DNA of 64,000 bases from Streptomyces tendae (GTDB taxonomy: Bacteria > Actinomycetota > Actinomycetes > Streptomycetales > Streptomycetaceae). The translations under genes and the position numbers were made by a program. Numbering within the stretch: position 1 is the stretch's first letter; every line of letters begins with the position of its first letter. The stretch is from NCBI RefSeq assembly GCF_008632955.1, contig NZ_CP043960.1, positions 310,001 to 374,000 on the forward strand, given 5' to 3'. Of this stretch, positions 35,948-44,403 are shown piece by piece. The notes under the pieces were generated by a model, which saw only the letters and a program-made list of their open reading frames with translations, was not told where the DNA came from and searched no databases.

Positions 35948-36655
35948 GTGTGCGCATACGTCATGGTCGCGGAGGACGACGCCAAACAGGCCCGTCTCGC
36001 CCGTATCTACCTGGAGAGCGAGGGGCATCGCGTGGTGGTCACGTGTGATGGGCGTGAGGCGCTAGACCACATCCGCCGGGCGGCACCCGACCTCCTGGTC
36101 CTGGACGTGATGATGCCGAGGGTGGACGGTCTCGACGTCGTGCGCATCCTGCGCGCCGAGGACCACCAGCTGCCGGTGCTGATGCTTACCGCGCGGTCAA
36201 CGGAGGACGACCTGCTTCTCGGGCTGGACCTCGGAGCCGACGACTACCTCACCAAGCCCTACAGCCCGCGCGAGCTGGCGGCCAGGGTGCGCACACTGCT
36301 GCGCCGCACTCGCCGTCGGACGGCACCCGACGGCGACGCCGCGGTGTTCACCGTCGGCGCGGTGATCCTCGACCCGCTGCGGCACACGGCGACGGTCGAT
36401 GGACGCCACGTGGACTTCACGTCCGCGGAGTTCCGGCTCCTGTGCGCGATGGCCGCCCAGCCGGAGCGTGTGTTCAGCCGCGGCCAGCTCCTGGAGGAAC
36501 TGCACGGCATCGACCGCTTCGTCTCCAGCCGCGCCGTTGACACGCACATAATGAACCTGCGCAAGAAGATCGAGACGTCGCCGGGACGGCCTAGCCGGCT
36601 GATCACGGTGTACGGCGTGGGCTACAAACTCACTGCCGGAACCTGCCATGGATGA
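35948..36655 (+). CDS. OmpR/PhoB-type response regulator
   Basis: GTG 35948 gives VCAYVMVAEDDAKQARLARI, the usual start of these Streptomyces regulators; the open frame begins 8 codons earlier. Receiver: acidic pair EDD, phosphoacceptor Asp53 in LLVLDVMMPRVDGL, Thr in MLTARS and Lys in YLTKPYSPRELAARV. DNA-binding winged helix: VDFTSAEFRLLCAMAAQPER, SSRAVDTHIMNLRKKIETSP and RLITVYGVGYKLTAG. The stop overlaps the kinase start by 8 bases. Signal unknown. Confidence 0.95.
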   Translation: MCAYVMVAEDDAKQARLARIYLESEGHRVVVTCDGREALDHIRRAAPDLLVLDVMMPRVDGLDVVRILRAEDHQLPVLMLTARSTEDDLLLGLDLGADDYLTKPYSPRELAARVRTLLRRTRRRTAPDGDAAVFTVGAVILDPLRHTATVDGRHVDFTSAEFRLLCAMAAQPERVFSRGQLLEELHGIDRFVSSRAVDTHIMNLRKKIETSPGRPSRLITVYGVGYKLTAGTCHG

Positions 36656-38483
36656 CCGCCGTCCCATGCGGGGACGGTGGCGATGTGCCGCCCGGCGCAC
36701 GGGTTGCCGCGGACTTCTGGTGCGGCTGCTGACCGTCTCCGCCCTCGTCGCCGTCTGTTCGGTCGCGGCCACCACATGGATCGCCGTCCGGACGACCTCG
36801 GGAGCGATCAAGAAGCAGCAAGGGCAGCTCCTCGCCGACGACACTCTGCTGCTGGACGTGCTGACCGGTTACGCGGCCACCCATGCGAACTGGGACGGCG
36901 TCGCACCCGTCGTACGCGACCTGGCGCACCGGACGGGCCGCCGGGTCGCCCTCACCACCCAGAACGGTGCCCTGATTGCGGACAGCTCACCGCAGTCGGG
37001 GGCGCTGCCAGAGCAGGCGTGGGCGATCGTCGATCCCCTCTCCGTCAACCGGGCCGATCCCATCGACCCCCGGGCCACCGGTCCGTTCCGGCTGACGGGG
37101 CGGGAGCGCAGGACCCTGGAGGGCTATGCCCTCCAGCAGGTCCAGTGCCTGCGCGGCTTGGGAGTGGAGACAGCCGTGGCGTACACCCCGAGTGGCCGGC
37201 CCACCATCCGCACCTTCACCGCCTCGAACGACGATTCCGCAGCGGTCTGCGACAGCGGTCGGCTGGCGCGCCCCACCCCTACGGAACGCATCGCACTGCG
37301 ACGCCTCGACTCGCTGGTCAACGGCTGTCTCCATCACACCGGCCTGACAGCCGTGGAGGTGCTCCCCGACTTCTCCTGGCGTCAGGCTCCGACCGAGCCG
37401 GGGCCGGCCAGTAAGGGCGGCGCCCGGCAGATCCAGCCTTGCATCACGGAGGGTCGCAAGACCCTGCTGCGCGCGTGTGTGTCACCGCCAGCCCGGCTGT
37501 TCTTCGCCTCGCCGGAGACCACCTCGCAGCGATTTCGGCCGTCCGGCACCAATCTCGCGCGCGTCGCCGGTGCCGCAGGCCTCGTGCTTGTCCTCGCGTT
37601 TGGCGTCAGCGTCCTGGCCGCCACACGGCTCGTCCGTCCTCTGCACGCGCTCACCGCCGCGGCACAGCGGCTCAAGGACGGGGACGACACGGTACGCGTT
37701 CCCATCACCACGAGCGATGAGATCGGGCGGCTGACCGAGACGTTCAATGACATGGCCGCCCACCGCAACCGGCTGGAGCAGGAGCGCCGGGCCATGGTCG
37801 GTGACGTCGCCCATGAGCTGCGGACCCCTCTGAGCAACATCCGCGGCTGGGTGGAGGCTGCCCAGGACGGACACACCCCGGCGGACGAAGAGTTCCTCAG
37901 CTCCTTGCACGAGGAGGCGGTCCTGCTCCAGCACGTCATCGACGACCTGCAGGACCTGGCCGCGGCGGAGGCGGGGCGGCTGCGGCTGCATCCGGAGCAG
38001 TTTGAAGCGGGTGAGCTGATCGCCCAGATCGCCACAGCCCACCGGGCGCAGGCCGACGCCGCGGGTGTCCGCCTCACAGCGACCGCGCCGGCCGAGTGTT
38101 GGCTCCACGGCGATCCCGTCCGGCTGCGGCAGGCTGTGGGCAACCTGGTCTCCAACGCGGTCCGCCATACGCCGCCGGGGGGCTCGGTTGACGTGCGGCT
38201 CATGATCGCTGCCGACGCCGCGGTCATCGAGGTGGCGGATACGGGTACGGGGATATCGCCGCAGGACCTGCCTCGCGTGTTCGACCGTTTCTGGCGCGCC
38301 GACAAGTCACGCAGCCGCGACACCGGCGGCAGCGGGCTGGGTCTGGCGATCGTGCGGAAGCTGACGGAGGCGCACGGTGGCAACGTTGGCGTCCGCAGCG
38401 AGGTCGGAATCGGTACGACATTCACGCTGCGCCTGCCTGAGGCAGCCGTCGAGCAACGGACTGTCCAGAGCTCCGGTGCCTGA
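36648..38483 (+). CDS. Membrane sensor histidine kinase
   Basis: A 611-residue protein. Helix 1 is LLTVSALVAVCSVAATTWIA, followed by an extracytoplasmic region of about 250 residues with several cysteines, then helix 2 (VAGAAGLVLVLAFGVSVLAA) and a HAMP linker (RLKDGDDTVRVPITTSDEIG). Catalytic boxes are H (GDVAHELRTPLSNIRGW, His about residue 388), N (NLVSNAVRHTPPGGS), G1 (VADTGTGI), F (RVFDRFWRADKS) and G2 (GGSGLGLAIVRKL). It pairs with the preceding regulator. Its cysteine-bearing sensor domain is not a recognised family. Confidence 0.95.
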   Translation: MDDRRPMRGRWRCAARRTGCRGLLVRLLTVSALVAVCSVAATTWIAVRTTSGAIKKQQGQLLADDTLLLDVLTGYAATHANWDGVAPVVRDLAHRTGRRVALTTQNGALIADSSPQSGALPEQAWAIVDPLSVNRADPIDPRATGPFRLTGRERRTLEGYALQQVQCLRGLGVETAVAYTPSGRPTIRTFTASNDDSAAVCDSGRLARPTPTERIALRRLDSLVNGCLHHTGLTAVEVLPDFSWRQAPTEPGPASKGGARQIQPCITEGRKTLLRACVSPPARLFFASPETTSQRFRPSGTNLARVAGAAGLVLVLAFGVSVLAATRLVRPLHALTAAAQRLKDGDDTVRVPITTSDEIGRLTETFNDMAAHRNRLEQERRAMVGDVAHELRTPLSNIRGWVEAAQDGHTPADEEFLSSLHEEAVLLQHVIDDLQDLAAAEAGRLRLHPEQFEAGELIAQIATAHRAQADAAGVRLTATAPAECWLHGDPVRLRQAVGNLVSNAVRHTPPGGSVDVRLMIAADAAVIEVADTGTGISPQDLPRVFDRFWRADKSRSRDTGGSGLGLAIVRKLTEAHGGNVGVRSEVGIGTTFTLRLPEAAVEQRTVQSSGA

Positions 38484-38503
38484 GCGCCTACCCGTCGCCG
38501 ACG

Positions 38504-39823
38504 TCACTTCGGAACGAACGCGGAGACCTCCACCGACACGGCTGGGCCCAGAGGGTGAGTCTCGCCGTTCAGGACGGGGGTCGATGTCGGGTCGCCGGTG
38601 AGGTAGTGCTGGAAGAATGCCGCGGCGTACGTCGTGAGGGCATGGCGCTGGGTGGTCTCGGACAGTTGGGGGATGTCGGTGGCGTCATCGGCGTCACTCA
38701 CGCAGGTGCCGGTCGGGCCGTTGTGCCGTGCGTCGTCCGCCGCGCCCGACACTCCGCTGCTTGGGGACCAGCGGGTGTTGAAGAAGTTATGGTTCCCGCC
38801 GCCCAGGTGGACGGTGCGGACGACGGCGCGCTGATCCGGCCGTGCGATCGCTTCTTTGTAGAAGTAGTCGCCCTCGGAGATGCTGCTGAACCCTCCACGG
38901 TCACAGGTGCCGAAGGTGTTCATGAACGGGATGTCTGGAGCGGTGAGGTACTGATCAGGTGTTCCGTCACCGAGGATCGCCGAGGCGAGCGGCAGAACTG
39001 CCCTGATCCGGACACCGTCCGGCCAGTCCTTGCGGTTGGTCGTGGAGGAGTGCCACTGGACGGCGGCGCCTCCCCGCGAGTGCCCGATCGTGCCGACGTC
39101 CTTTATATCGAGCCGGCCCCGGAAGTCGACGGAGACGGGCTGCCGTGTCCCGGGGCGGGTGAACCTTCCGGCGAGGGGACCGGTTCCCCGCTGGGCGAGC
39201 TGAGCCCACATCGCGAGGTGTCGGTTGACGAGAGCGGCGCGTGCACTCATGTCGTCGTTGCCGAACAGGCCAGCGGCGTTGATGCCGTCGGCGCTGATGG
39301 ACACGGTGACGATGCCCTGCCTGGCTAGTCGCTCTCCGAGGTAGTCGTAGCCGCGGTAGCTCGCCAGTGGGACGGCGCCGTCCCGGCATGGCCACTGGTT
39401 GAGGTAGCCGGCCTGTCTGACGATCTCGGCCTCGTCGCCGGCCTCCTGTGCCTTCTGCAGTGCGGTCCACGCCTGTCGGTCGTCGCAGGAGTTCGCCAGC
39501 CCGTGCAGGATGACCACAACCGGGTGCCTGCCGGTGCCGGGAGAGTTGGGATAGTGCACGATTCCGGTGAGTTCGGAGCGAGCGCCTTCAGAGCCTGGGA
39601 CGGCGAAGGTGCGGTCGCCCAGGTGGTATTCGGCACTGCTGACAACGGCGCTCGGCGCTTTCACCGAGGTGGTGTGTGTGGGCATCACGGCCGCCGGTTC
39701 CTGGGTGGCAGAGGCGGCGCCGGCGGGTGCGAGCAGTGTCACGCCTGCGAGCAGGGCGGCGGCCGACGACCGGAGGCTGGTGCGCGAGCCGGCTCGCGAG
39801 GGGTGTGCGCGGTATGCAGGCAT
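38504..39823 (-). CDS. Secreted alpha/beta hydrolase
   Basis: Start ATG 39823 (MPAYRAHPSRAGSRTSLRSS); the open frame extends upstream without support. A typical signal peptide (AAALLAGVTLLAPAGAASA) ends near residue 40. HPVVVILHGLANSCDDRQAW carries the oxyanion motif, KDVGTIGHSRGGAAVQWHSS the G-H-S-R-G nucleophile, and FFQHYLTGDPTSTPVLNG the C-terminus; FGTCDRGGFSS and VHLGGGNHNFFNTRW probably hold the acid and His. Relatives act on esters or polyesters. It converges on the kinase gene with only 20 bases between stops. Confidence 0.85.
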   Translation of the reverse strand: MPAYRAHPSRAGSRTSLRSSAAALLAGVTLLAPAGAASATQEPAAVMPTHTTSVKAPSAVVSSAEYHLGDRTFAVPGSEGARSELTGIVHYPNSPGTGRHPVVVILHGLANSCDDRQAWTALQKAQEAGDEAEIVRQAGYLNQWPCRDGAVPLASYRGYDYLGERLARQGIVTVSISADGINAAGLFGNDDMSARAALVNRHLAMWAQLAQRGTGPLAGRFTRPGTRQPVSVDFRGRLDIKDVGTIGHSRGGAAVQWHSSTTNRKDWPDGVRIRAVLPLASAILGDGTPDQYLTAPDIPFMNTFGTCDRGGFSSISEGDYFYKEAIARPDQRAVVRTVHLGGGNHNFFNTRWSPSSGVSGAADDARHNGPTGTCVSDADDATDIPQLSETTQRHALTTYAAAFFQHYLTGDPTSTPVLNGETHPLGPAVSVEVSAFVPK

Positions 39824-39976
39824 ACGGTCCCTTTTCGATGAGGCATGGAGTCTCGTATGGCGGGACCGGCAGGTCGAGAGCCAGGGCCGATCCGCAGCGG
39901 GGTGAGTATGCGGGAGGAATGTCAGCGACCTGTTTGCCTCCTGCCAGCTTCTTGTGACTGGTGCGCTCCGCAACCG

Positions 39977-40015
39977 TTGACATGTTGAGCGCGCCTTTCC
40001 ATACTGGTCTGACCA
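39977..40015 (+). promoter_or_regulatory. Promoter with overlapping GntR/FadR operator for the GS-nitrilase operon
   Basis: TTGACA, a 17-base spacer and CATACT form a good sigma-70-type promoter reading right. The palindrome TGGTCTGACCA (40005-40015) begins on the last base of the -10 and fits the FadR-class consensus T-n-G-T-n3-A-C-n-A exactly. A second match lies before the gntR gene. The leader to the first gene is about 300 bases. Confidence 0.6.
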
Positions 40016-40200
40016 CTAGATGACCTGACCAAAGACGGACAGTGCACGCGAAACTCTGGATCGTCCACCCCCGGTGACGTCCGGATGTGAGGCATTGGGG
40101 CGGTGCGGGGGAATCGGCCGGGAACACGCCCTCCGCGGAGCCTGGCGCTGGGCTCATCCGGTGATCTCGGCTACGGCCAGCTCAGCGATGAGGGAACCGA

Positions 40201-40305
40201 GTGAACCGGAAGGCCACGTCACGAGATGCCGTCGCCCTTGACCGACGGACGCATTCCAATGGCATCAGTACGCCTCCCGCGAATCGGCCGCAAGGCAGAG
40301 ACTAG
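40201..40305 (+). CDS. Possible 34-residue leader ORF
   Basis: GTG start preceded by GAGGGA, a 34-codon frame (MNRKATSRDAVALDRRTHSN...), and a TAG that overlaps the ribosome site of the next gene. It may couple translation to the glutamine-synthetase-like gene or may be chance. No family. Confidence 0.25.
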   Translation: MNRKATSRDAVALDRRTHSNGISTPPANRPQGRD

Positions 40306-40313
40306 GAGTGAAG

Positions 40314-41747
40314 ATGGGTTCTTCATTCATTCGGAGCCACGACTTGTGGTCAGAGGAGCAGCAAGAGGCCGCGGAGCGCATTTCCACGGAAGTCGCCGAG
40401 CAGAAGCTGCGCCAGGTGCGACTCAGTTGGAGTGATCAGCATGGCATCCTGCGAGGCAAGACCTTGGAGGTGAATCACTTCTTGTCGGTGCTCCGCAACG
40501 GCAAGGACTTCCAGACGGCGACACTGATCTTCGACACGACGAACCACCCCGTCGTACCCCCCTTTGGTGCCAACGCGCTCGGGGATCCTCGGATGACGGG
40601 GCTGCCCGACGGTGTCCTGGTCCCGGACCCGACGACCTTCACCCTGCTTCCCTGGCTCGACCGGACCGGTTGGATTCTCGCGAACATGCACTACCGGACG
40701 GGCGAACTCGTTCCGTTCGACACTCGAGGAATTCTGCAAACACAGCTCGGTCATCTCGCGGACGACGGATACTCCTATGTCGCCGGCATCGAGATGGAGT
40801 TCTACCTCACTCGCATCGAGGATCCTCGCCTGTCCTTCGAGGACTGCGGTCAACCCGCAGCGCCGCCCACGGTCAGCGCGGTCTCGCACGGATTCCAGTA
40901 CCTCACCGAAATGCGAGGTGATGAGATCGGCGACATTCTCGACGTGTTGCGTGACAACATCGTAGCCCTCGGAATGCCCCTGGCGACCGTCGAGGATGAA
41001 TGGGGGCCGGGCCAGTGCGAAGTCACCTTCGAACCGCTGCCGGGTCTTGAGGCCGCCGACACGGTCGTCCTGCTGCGCAGTGCGGTCAAGCAGCTGTGCC
41101 GGCGCAACGGCTACCACGCCACTTTCATGTCCCGCCCGGCCTTCCCAAACGCCTTCTCAAGCGGTTGGCACCTCCACCAGTCACTGGCCACGGCACACGC
41201 CGGCAACAGCTTCGCAGGCGACGAGGAGAGCGCCCTGTCCCCGACCGGAACCCACTTCATGGGCGGACTGCTCGCACACGCCCGTGCCTGTTCCCTGCTC
41301 ACCACCCCCACCGTCAACGGCTACAAGCGATACCGGCCCGACTCCTTCGCCCCGAACCGGGTGACCTGGGCCGAGGAGAACCGCGGCGCCCTCGTCAGAG
41401 TGGCCGGCGGACGAGGCGACGCCAATACCCATCTGGAGAACCGGGTGGGCGAACCGGCCGCCAACCCCTACCTCTACCTGGCCTCACAGATCATCAGTGG
41501 CCGCGACGGCCTGCACAACAAGCTCCCCCCGGGGCCGTCGGCCGACGAGCCCTATCTCGCCGACGCGCCCTCGCTGCCCGCCAGCCTGGAGCAGGCCATC
41601 CCGCTGTTCCGGCAGAGCGAACTGCTGCGCCGGGAGCTTGGGACCCCGTTCGTGGACTACCTCGCACTGGTCAAGCAGCACGAGGTGAACCGCTTCAACG
41701 CAGCTGTGACTGACTGGGAGCAGCGTGAGTACTTCGAGGTCTACTGA
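40314..41747 (+). CDS. Glutamine synthetase-family gamma-glutamyl amine ligase
   Basis: A 477-residue protein, start ATG behind AGGAG. GS catalytic domain landmarks: AGIEMEFYLTRI (metal-binding Glu pair region), EDEWGPGQCEVTFEPLPGLE, PNAFSSGWHLHQSL (the GxGxHxH-like loop, here SSGWHLHQSL), TVNGYKRYRPDSFAPNRVTW and GRGDANTHLENRVGEPAANP. The N-terminal beta-grasp is short. It resembles GlnA-like enzymes that join glutamate to an amine (polyamine, ethanolamine, anilide) rather than ammonia. First gene of the nitrilase/amidotransferase/GntR cluster; overlaps the nitrilase gene by 23 bases. Confidence 0.85.
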   Translation: MGSSFIRSHDLWSEEQQEAAERISTEVAEQKLRQVRLSWSDQHGILRGKTLEVNHFLSVLRNGKDFQTATLIFDTTNHPVVPPFGANALGDPRMTGLPDGVLVPDPTTFTLLPWLDRTGWILANMHYRTGELVPFDTRGILQTQLGHLADDGYSYVAGIEMEFYLTRIEDPRLSFEDCGQPAAPPTVSAVSHGFQYLTEMRGDEIGDILDVLRDNIVALGMPLATVEDEWGPGQCEVTFEPLPGLEAADTVVLLRSAVKQLCRRNGYHATFMSRPAFPNAFSSGWHLHQSLATAHAGNSFAGDEESALSPTGTHFMGGLLAHARACSLLTTPTVNGYKRYRPDSFAPNRVTWAEENRGALVRVAGGRGDANTHLENRVGEPAANPYLYLASQIISGRDGLHNKLPPGPSADEPYLADAPSLPASLEQAIPLFRQSELLRRELGTPFVDYLALVKQHEVNRFNAAVTDWEQREYFEVY

Positions 41748-42819
41748 CAGGGGCAACGGCGGCCTTGACGCTCCCGAGTTGTCGTTGCTGGCCCGCATCT
41801 GCATCCCCGACCCCGATCCCCGTACGACGCTGACCGTGGCGGCAGCGCAGCTCGGCGGTCCGTGGCTGGACATCGACGCCCGGATGAAGCGGCTCGTTCA
41901 TGCAGCGGAACGCGCCGCAGCCGAAGGCGCGCAGTTGCTCGGGACCCCGGAGACGTATCTCTCCGGCTATCCGTTCTGGCTCACCCGCACTCACGGGGCC
42001 CGGTTCGACGATTCGGACCAGAAGGCTTGCTACGCCGCCTACCTCGACAGTGCTATCGAAGTGGGCGGGCCCGAACACCGTGAACTCGAGCAACTGGCCG
42101 CCGACCTCTCCCTCGCCCTCGTGGTCGGGGTGAGCGAACGAGGACGGGGCACTGCCAGCGGCTCCGTCTTCTGCAGCATCCTCACCCTGCACCCCAAGGA
42201 AGGCCTGGTGGGACATCATCGCAAACTCGTACCAACCTATGATGAACGCCTGGTGTGGGCACAGGGTGACGGGGCCGGACTTCGCACCCACGTGGTGGGC
42301 CCGGCGCGAGTAGGAGCATTGAACTGCTGGGAGAATTGGATGCCGCAGGCCCGGCACGCGCTGTACTGCGACGGTGAACAGGTGCATGTCGGCTCGTGGC
42401 CCGGCGCTAGCAGGATCAGTGCCGACGTCACACGATTCACCGCGCAGGAGGGCCGCGTCTTCGCCATGGCGGTCTCCGGCGTACTTCGGCCGGACGACGT
42501 GCCCGACACCTTCCCTCTCGCGGCCGACATACGTGCCAACTCCGAGGCGATGCCCTTTGACGGCGGTTCGTGCGTCGCTGCACCGGACGGAACCTGGGTG
42601 GTGCCGCCGGTGGTCGGTGCTGAGGGCGTGATCGTGGCGGACCTGGACCTCGGCTGGATCTCCCGGGAGCGCCTCAACTTCGACCCGACAGGGCACTACA
42701 GCCGGCCCGACGTTTTCGGCGTCACCGTGGACCGCCGGCGTCATGAAGCCGGCCTCTTCATCGACGGGGGACCCGCCGCGCCCAGGGGCATGGACGCGGG
42801 GTCAGGAGGTGATCCGTGA
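41725..42819 (+). CDS. Nitrilase / carbon-nitrogen hydrolase
   Basis: A 364-residue protein, GTG start within the previous gene. The catalytic triad is visible: Glu76 in GTPETYLSGYPFW, Lys167 in GHHRKLVPTYDERLVW and Cys201 in ALNCWENWMPQAR. The CWENxMP signature and YDERLVWxxG segment are those of true nitrilases, which turn a nitrile into an acid and ammonia, rather than of amidases. Cytoplasmic spiral oligomer. With a ligase and an amidotransferase in the same operon it probably handles a nitrile-bearing amine or its product. Confidence 0.9.
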   Translation: MSTSRSTDRGNGGLDAPELSLLARICIPDPDPRTTLTVAAAQLGGPWLDIDARMKRLVHAAERAAAEGAQLLGTPETYLSGYPFWLTRTHGARFDDSDQKACYAAYLDSAIEVGGPEHRELEQLAADLSLALVVGVSERGRGTASGSVFCSILTLHPKEGLVGHHRKLVPTYDERLVWAQGDGAGLRTHVVGPARVGALNCWENWMPQARHALYCDGEQVHVGSWPGASRISADVTRFTAQEGRVFAMAVSGVLRPDDVPDTFPLAADIRANSEAMPFDGGSCVAAPDGTWVVPPVVGAEGVIVADLDLGWISRERLNFDPTGHYSRPDVFGVTVDRRRHEAGLFIDGGPAAPRGMDAGSGGDP

Positions 42820-43508
42820 TGCGTAACGACGGAAGGGTCCTGGTCCTACAGCACCAGGACGACGACCCGCCGGGCAACCTTGCTCTGTGGCTAGACGACG
42901 AGGGCATCGACTGGCAGTTGGTCGATCTTGCCGCCGATGAGTTGCCGCCGCTTGCACGACACCGGGCGCTCGTCGTCCTTGGGAGCCGGGAGTCCGTCCT
43001 CGATCCGGTCGAGCCCTGGGCGTTGCCGGAGCGTGCGTTCGTTCGTGCGCAAACCAAGATGGGCACCCCGGTGCTCGGCATCTGCTACGGGGCCCAGTTG
43101 CTGGCCCAGATACTCGGTGGCGCGGTGCACCGTTCCTCCCAACCGGAACACGGCTGGACCGAGATCACGCCCGTGCACCCGGAAGCACCCTTCGCGGAGG
43201 CTGTTCGGGGGTGCTGGTTCGAGTGGCACGAGGATGGAATCTCACTCCCGCCGCACGCGACCCTCATTGCCGAAAACCAGCACGTTCAGGCATTCGGCCA
43301 TGGTCGTCATCTCGGGGTGCAGTTCCACCCCGAGATCACGTCCGGGCTGATTCATGCATGGATGGTGTCCGAGCGACGGCAACGAAAGGTCGCAAAAGTG
43401 GGGGGCAGGCCCGAGCAGATACTCGAGGCAACCCACACACTGCATCGGAGCGCCGAACAGGCCGCTCGACGACTCTACCGCGCATTTCTGGACGGCGCGG
43501 ACGGCTGA
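42816..43508 (+). CDS. Class I glutamine amidotransferase-like gamma-glutamyl hydrolase
   Basis: A 230-residue protein behind AGGAGG, overlapping the nitrilase stop. VLGICYGAQLLAQILGGAVH carries the nucleophile Cys90, and HLGVQFHPEITSGLIHAW the His-x-Glu pair. It is a stand-alone GATase1 domain, as in the proteins that cleave gamma-glutamyl amides in amine and aniline pathways. Together with the GS-like ligase it completes a glutamylation-deglutamylation pair. Substrate unknown. Confidence 0.85.
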   Translation: MMRNDGRVLVLQHQDDDPPGNLALWLDDEGIDWQLVDLAADELPPLARHRALVVLGSRESVLDPVEPWALPERAFVRAQTKMGTPVLGICYGAQLLAQILGGAVHRSSQPEHGWTEITPVHPEAPFAEAVRGCWFEWHEDGISLPPHATLIAENQHVQAFGHGRHLGVQFHPEITSGLIHAWMVSERRQRKVAKVGGRPEQILEATHTLHRSAEQAARRLYRAFLDGADG

Positions 43509-43565
43509 GCAGGATCGCTACCGTCCGGGGCACCGCCGGAGCGAGCGTTACCTGGGACGGCGGTA

Positions 43566-43576
43566 TCGTCAGACCA
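43566..43576. promoter_or_regulatory. Second GntR/FadR-type operator, before gntR
   Basis: TCGTCAGACCA is the reverse complement of the 40005 site with one change and again fits T-n-G-T-n3-A-C-n-A. It sits 47 bases before the regulator's start in the only sizeable gap of the cluster, which suggests autoregulation. Confidence 0.55.
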
Positions 43577-43623
43577 GCAGAACACCGTTTGTGCTAGACG
43601 ATCGAAGCTCACCAAGGAGGGTC

Positions 43624-44355
43624 ATGACCGCCGATCGGCGAGACCTCGCTCCCATGCGTCCAGTCGATCGCAAACCTCTCTACGAGCAGGTCAGTGATCG
43701 TCTCCGGGAATTCATCGACGTCTATCAACTGCAACCCGGCGACCGGTTGATGAGCGAGCGGGAACTTGCCCAGCAGCTGAACGTGGGACGGTCCTCAATC
43801 CGGGAGGCGATTACCGCACTGCGTGCCCGCGGCATGGTGGAAGTCCGGCACGGCGACGGCATCTACCTGCTGGAACGCTCCGACGACCTGCTCGACTCCC
43901 TGGCCGCCGAGCTGGTGCAGACCCACCTCGATCACCCGGCGATCTGGGAGACACGTCAGGCCCTGGAGACGCAGTGCGCGAGACTCGCGGCGACCCGGGC
44001 CTCAAACGACGACATCGCGGAACTGCGGGGCGCGATAGTTCAGATGCAGGCCGAGATCGACAGCGGTGGCGCAGGACTGGCGGGAGACCGGCGGTTCCAT
44101 GCCGGCGTCGCCCGTGCCTCACACAACCCGATCCTGATCCGGCTGCTGGAGAGCATGCGCAAGGCCCTGGACCGGACCTCGGAGACGTCGCTGACCCGTG
44201 CCGGTCAACCTACAAGGTCACTGCGTGACCATCGGGCGATCATCGACGCCATCGAGGCCCGCAATCCGACAGAAGCCGCGGAAGAGATGTTGCGGCACCT
44301 GGTCACTACCACCGACGCCCTCATTGAAGACGGGCAGCTTCGGCCTGCGGACTGA
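43624..44355 (+). CDS. FadR-subfamily GntR regulator of the GS-nitrilase cluster
   Basis: A 243-residue protein behind AAGGAGG. Winged helix: LYEQVSDRLREFIDVYQLQP, MSERELAQQLNVGRSSIREA and GMVEVRHGDGIYLLERSDDL. The C-terminal FCD helical domain has the metal/ligand residues Asp-Arg-Arg-Phe-His (AGDRRFHAGVARAS) and SLRDHRAIIDAIEARNPTEA. Such proteins are repressors released by a carboxylate ligand. Two cognate-looking operators bracket the cluster. Confidence 0.9.
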   Translation: MTADRRDLAPMRPVDRKPLYEQVSDRLREFIDVYQLQPGDRLMSERELAQQLNVGRSSIREAITALRARGMVEVRHGDGIYLLERSDDLLDSLAAELVQTHLDHPAIWETRQALETQCARLAATRASNDDIAELRGAIVQMQAEIDSGGAGLAGDRRFHAGVARASHNPILIRLLESMRKALDRTSETSLTRAGQPTRSLRDHRAIIDAIEARNPTEAAEEMLRHLVTTTDALIEDGQLRPAD

Positions 44356-44403
44356 GCGTGCGCAAGTCCTCCTGAGCAGGGCCCGCGGCGCTCCCGTCCG
44401 TCA

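Noticed and set aside
38555-39328. 257-codon plus-strand frame
   Set aside because: Antisense shadow of the secreted hydrolase, which has a signal peptide and G-x-S-x-G motif.
40350-41117. 255-codon minus-strand frame within the GS-like gene
   Set aside because: Antisense shadow; the plus strand carries unmistakable GS motifs.
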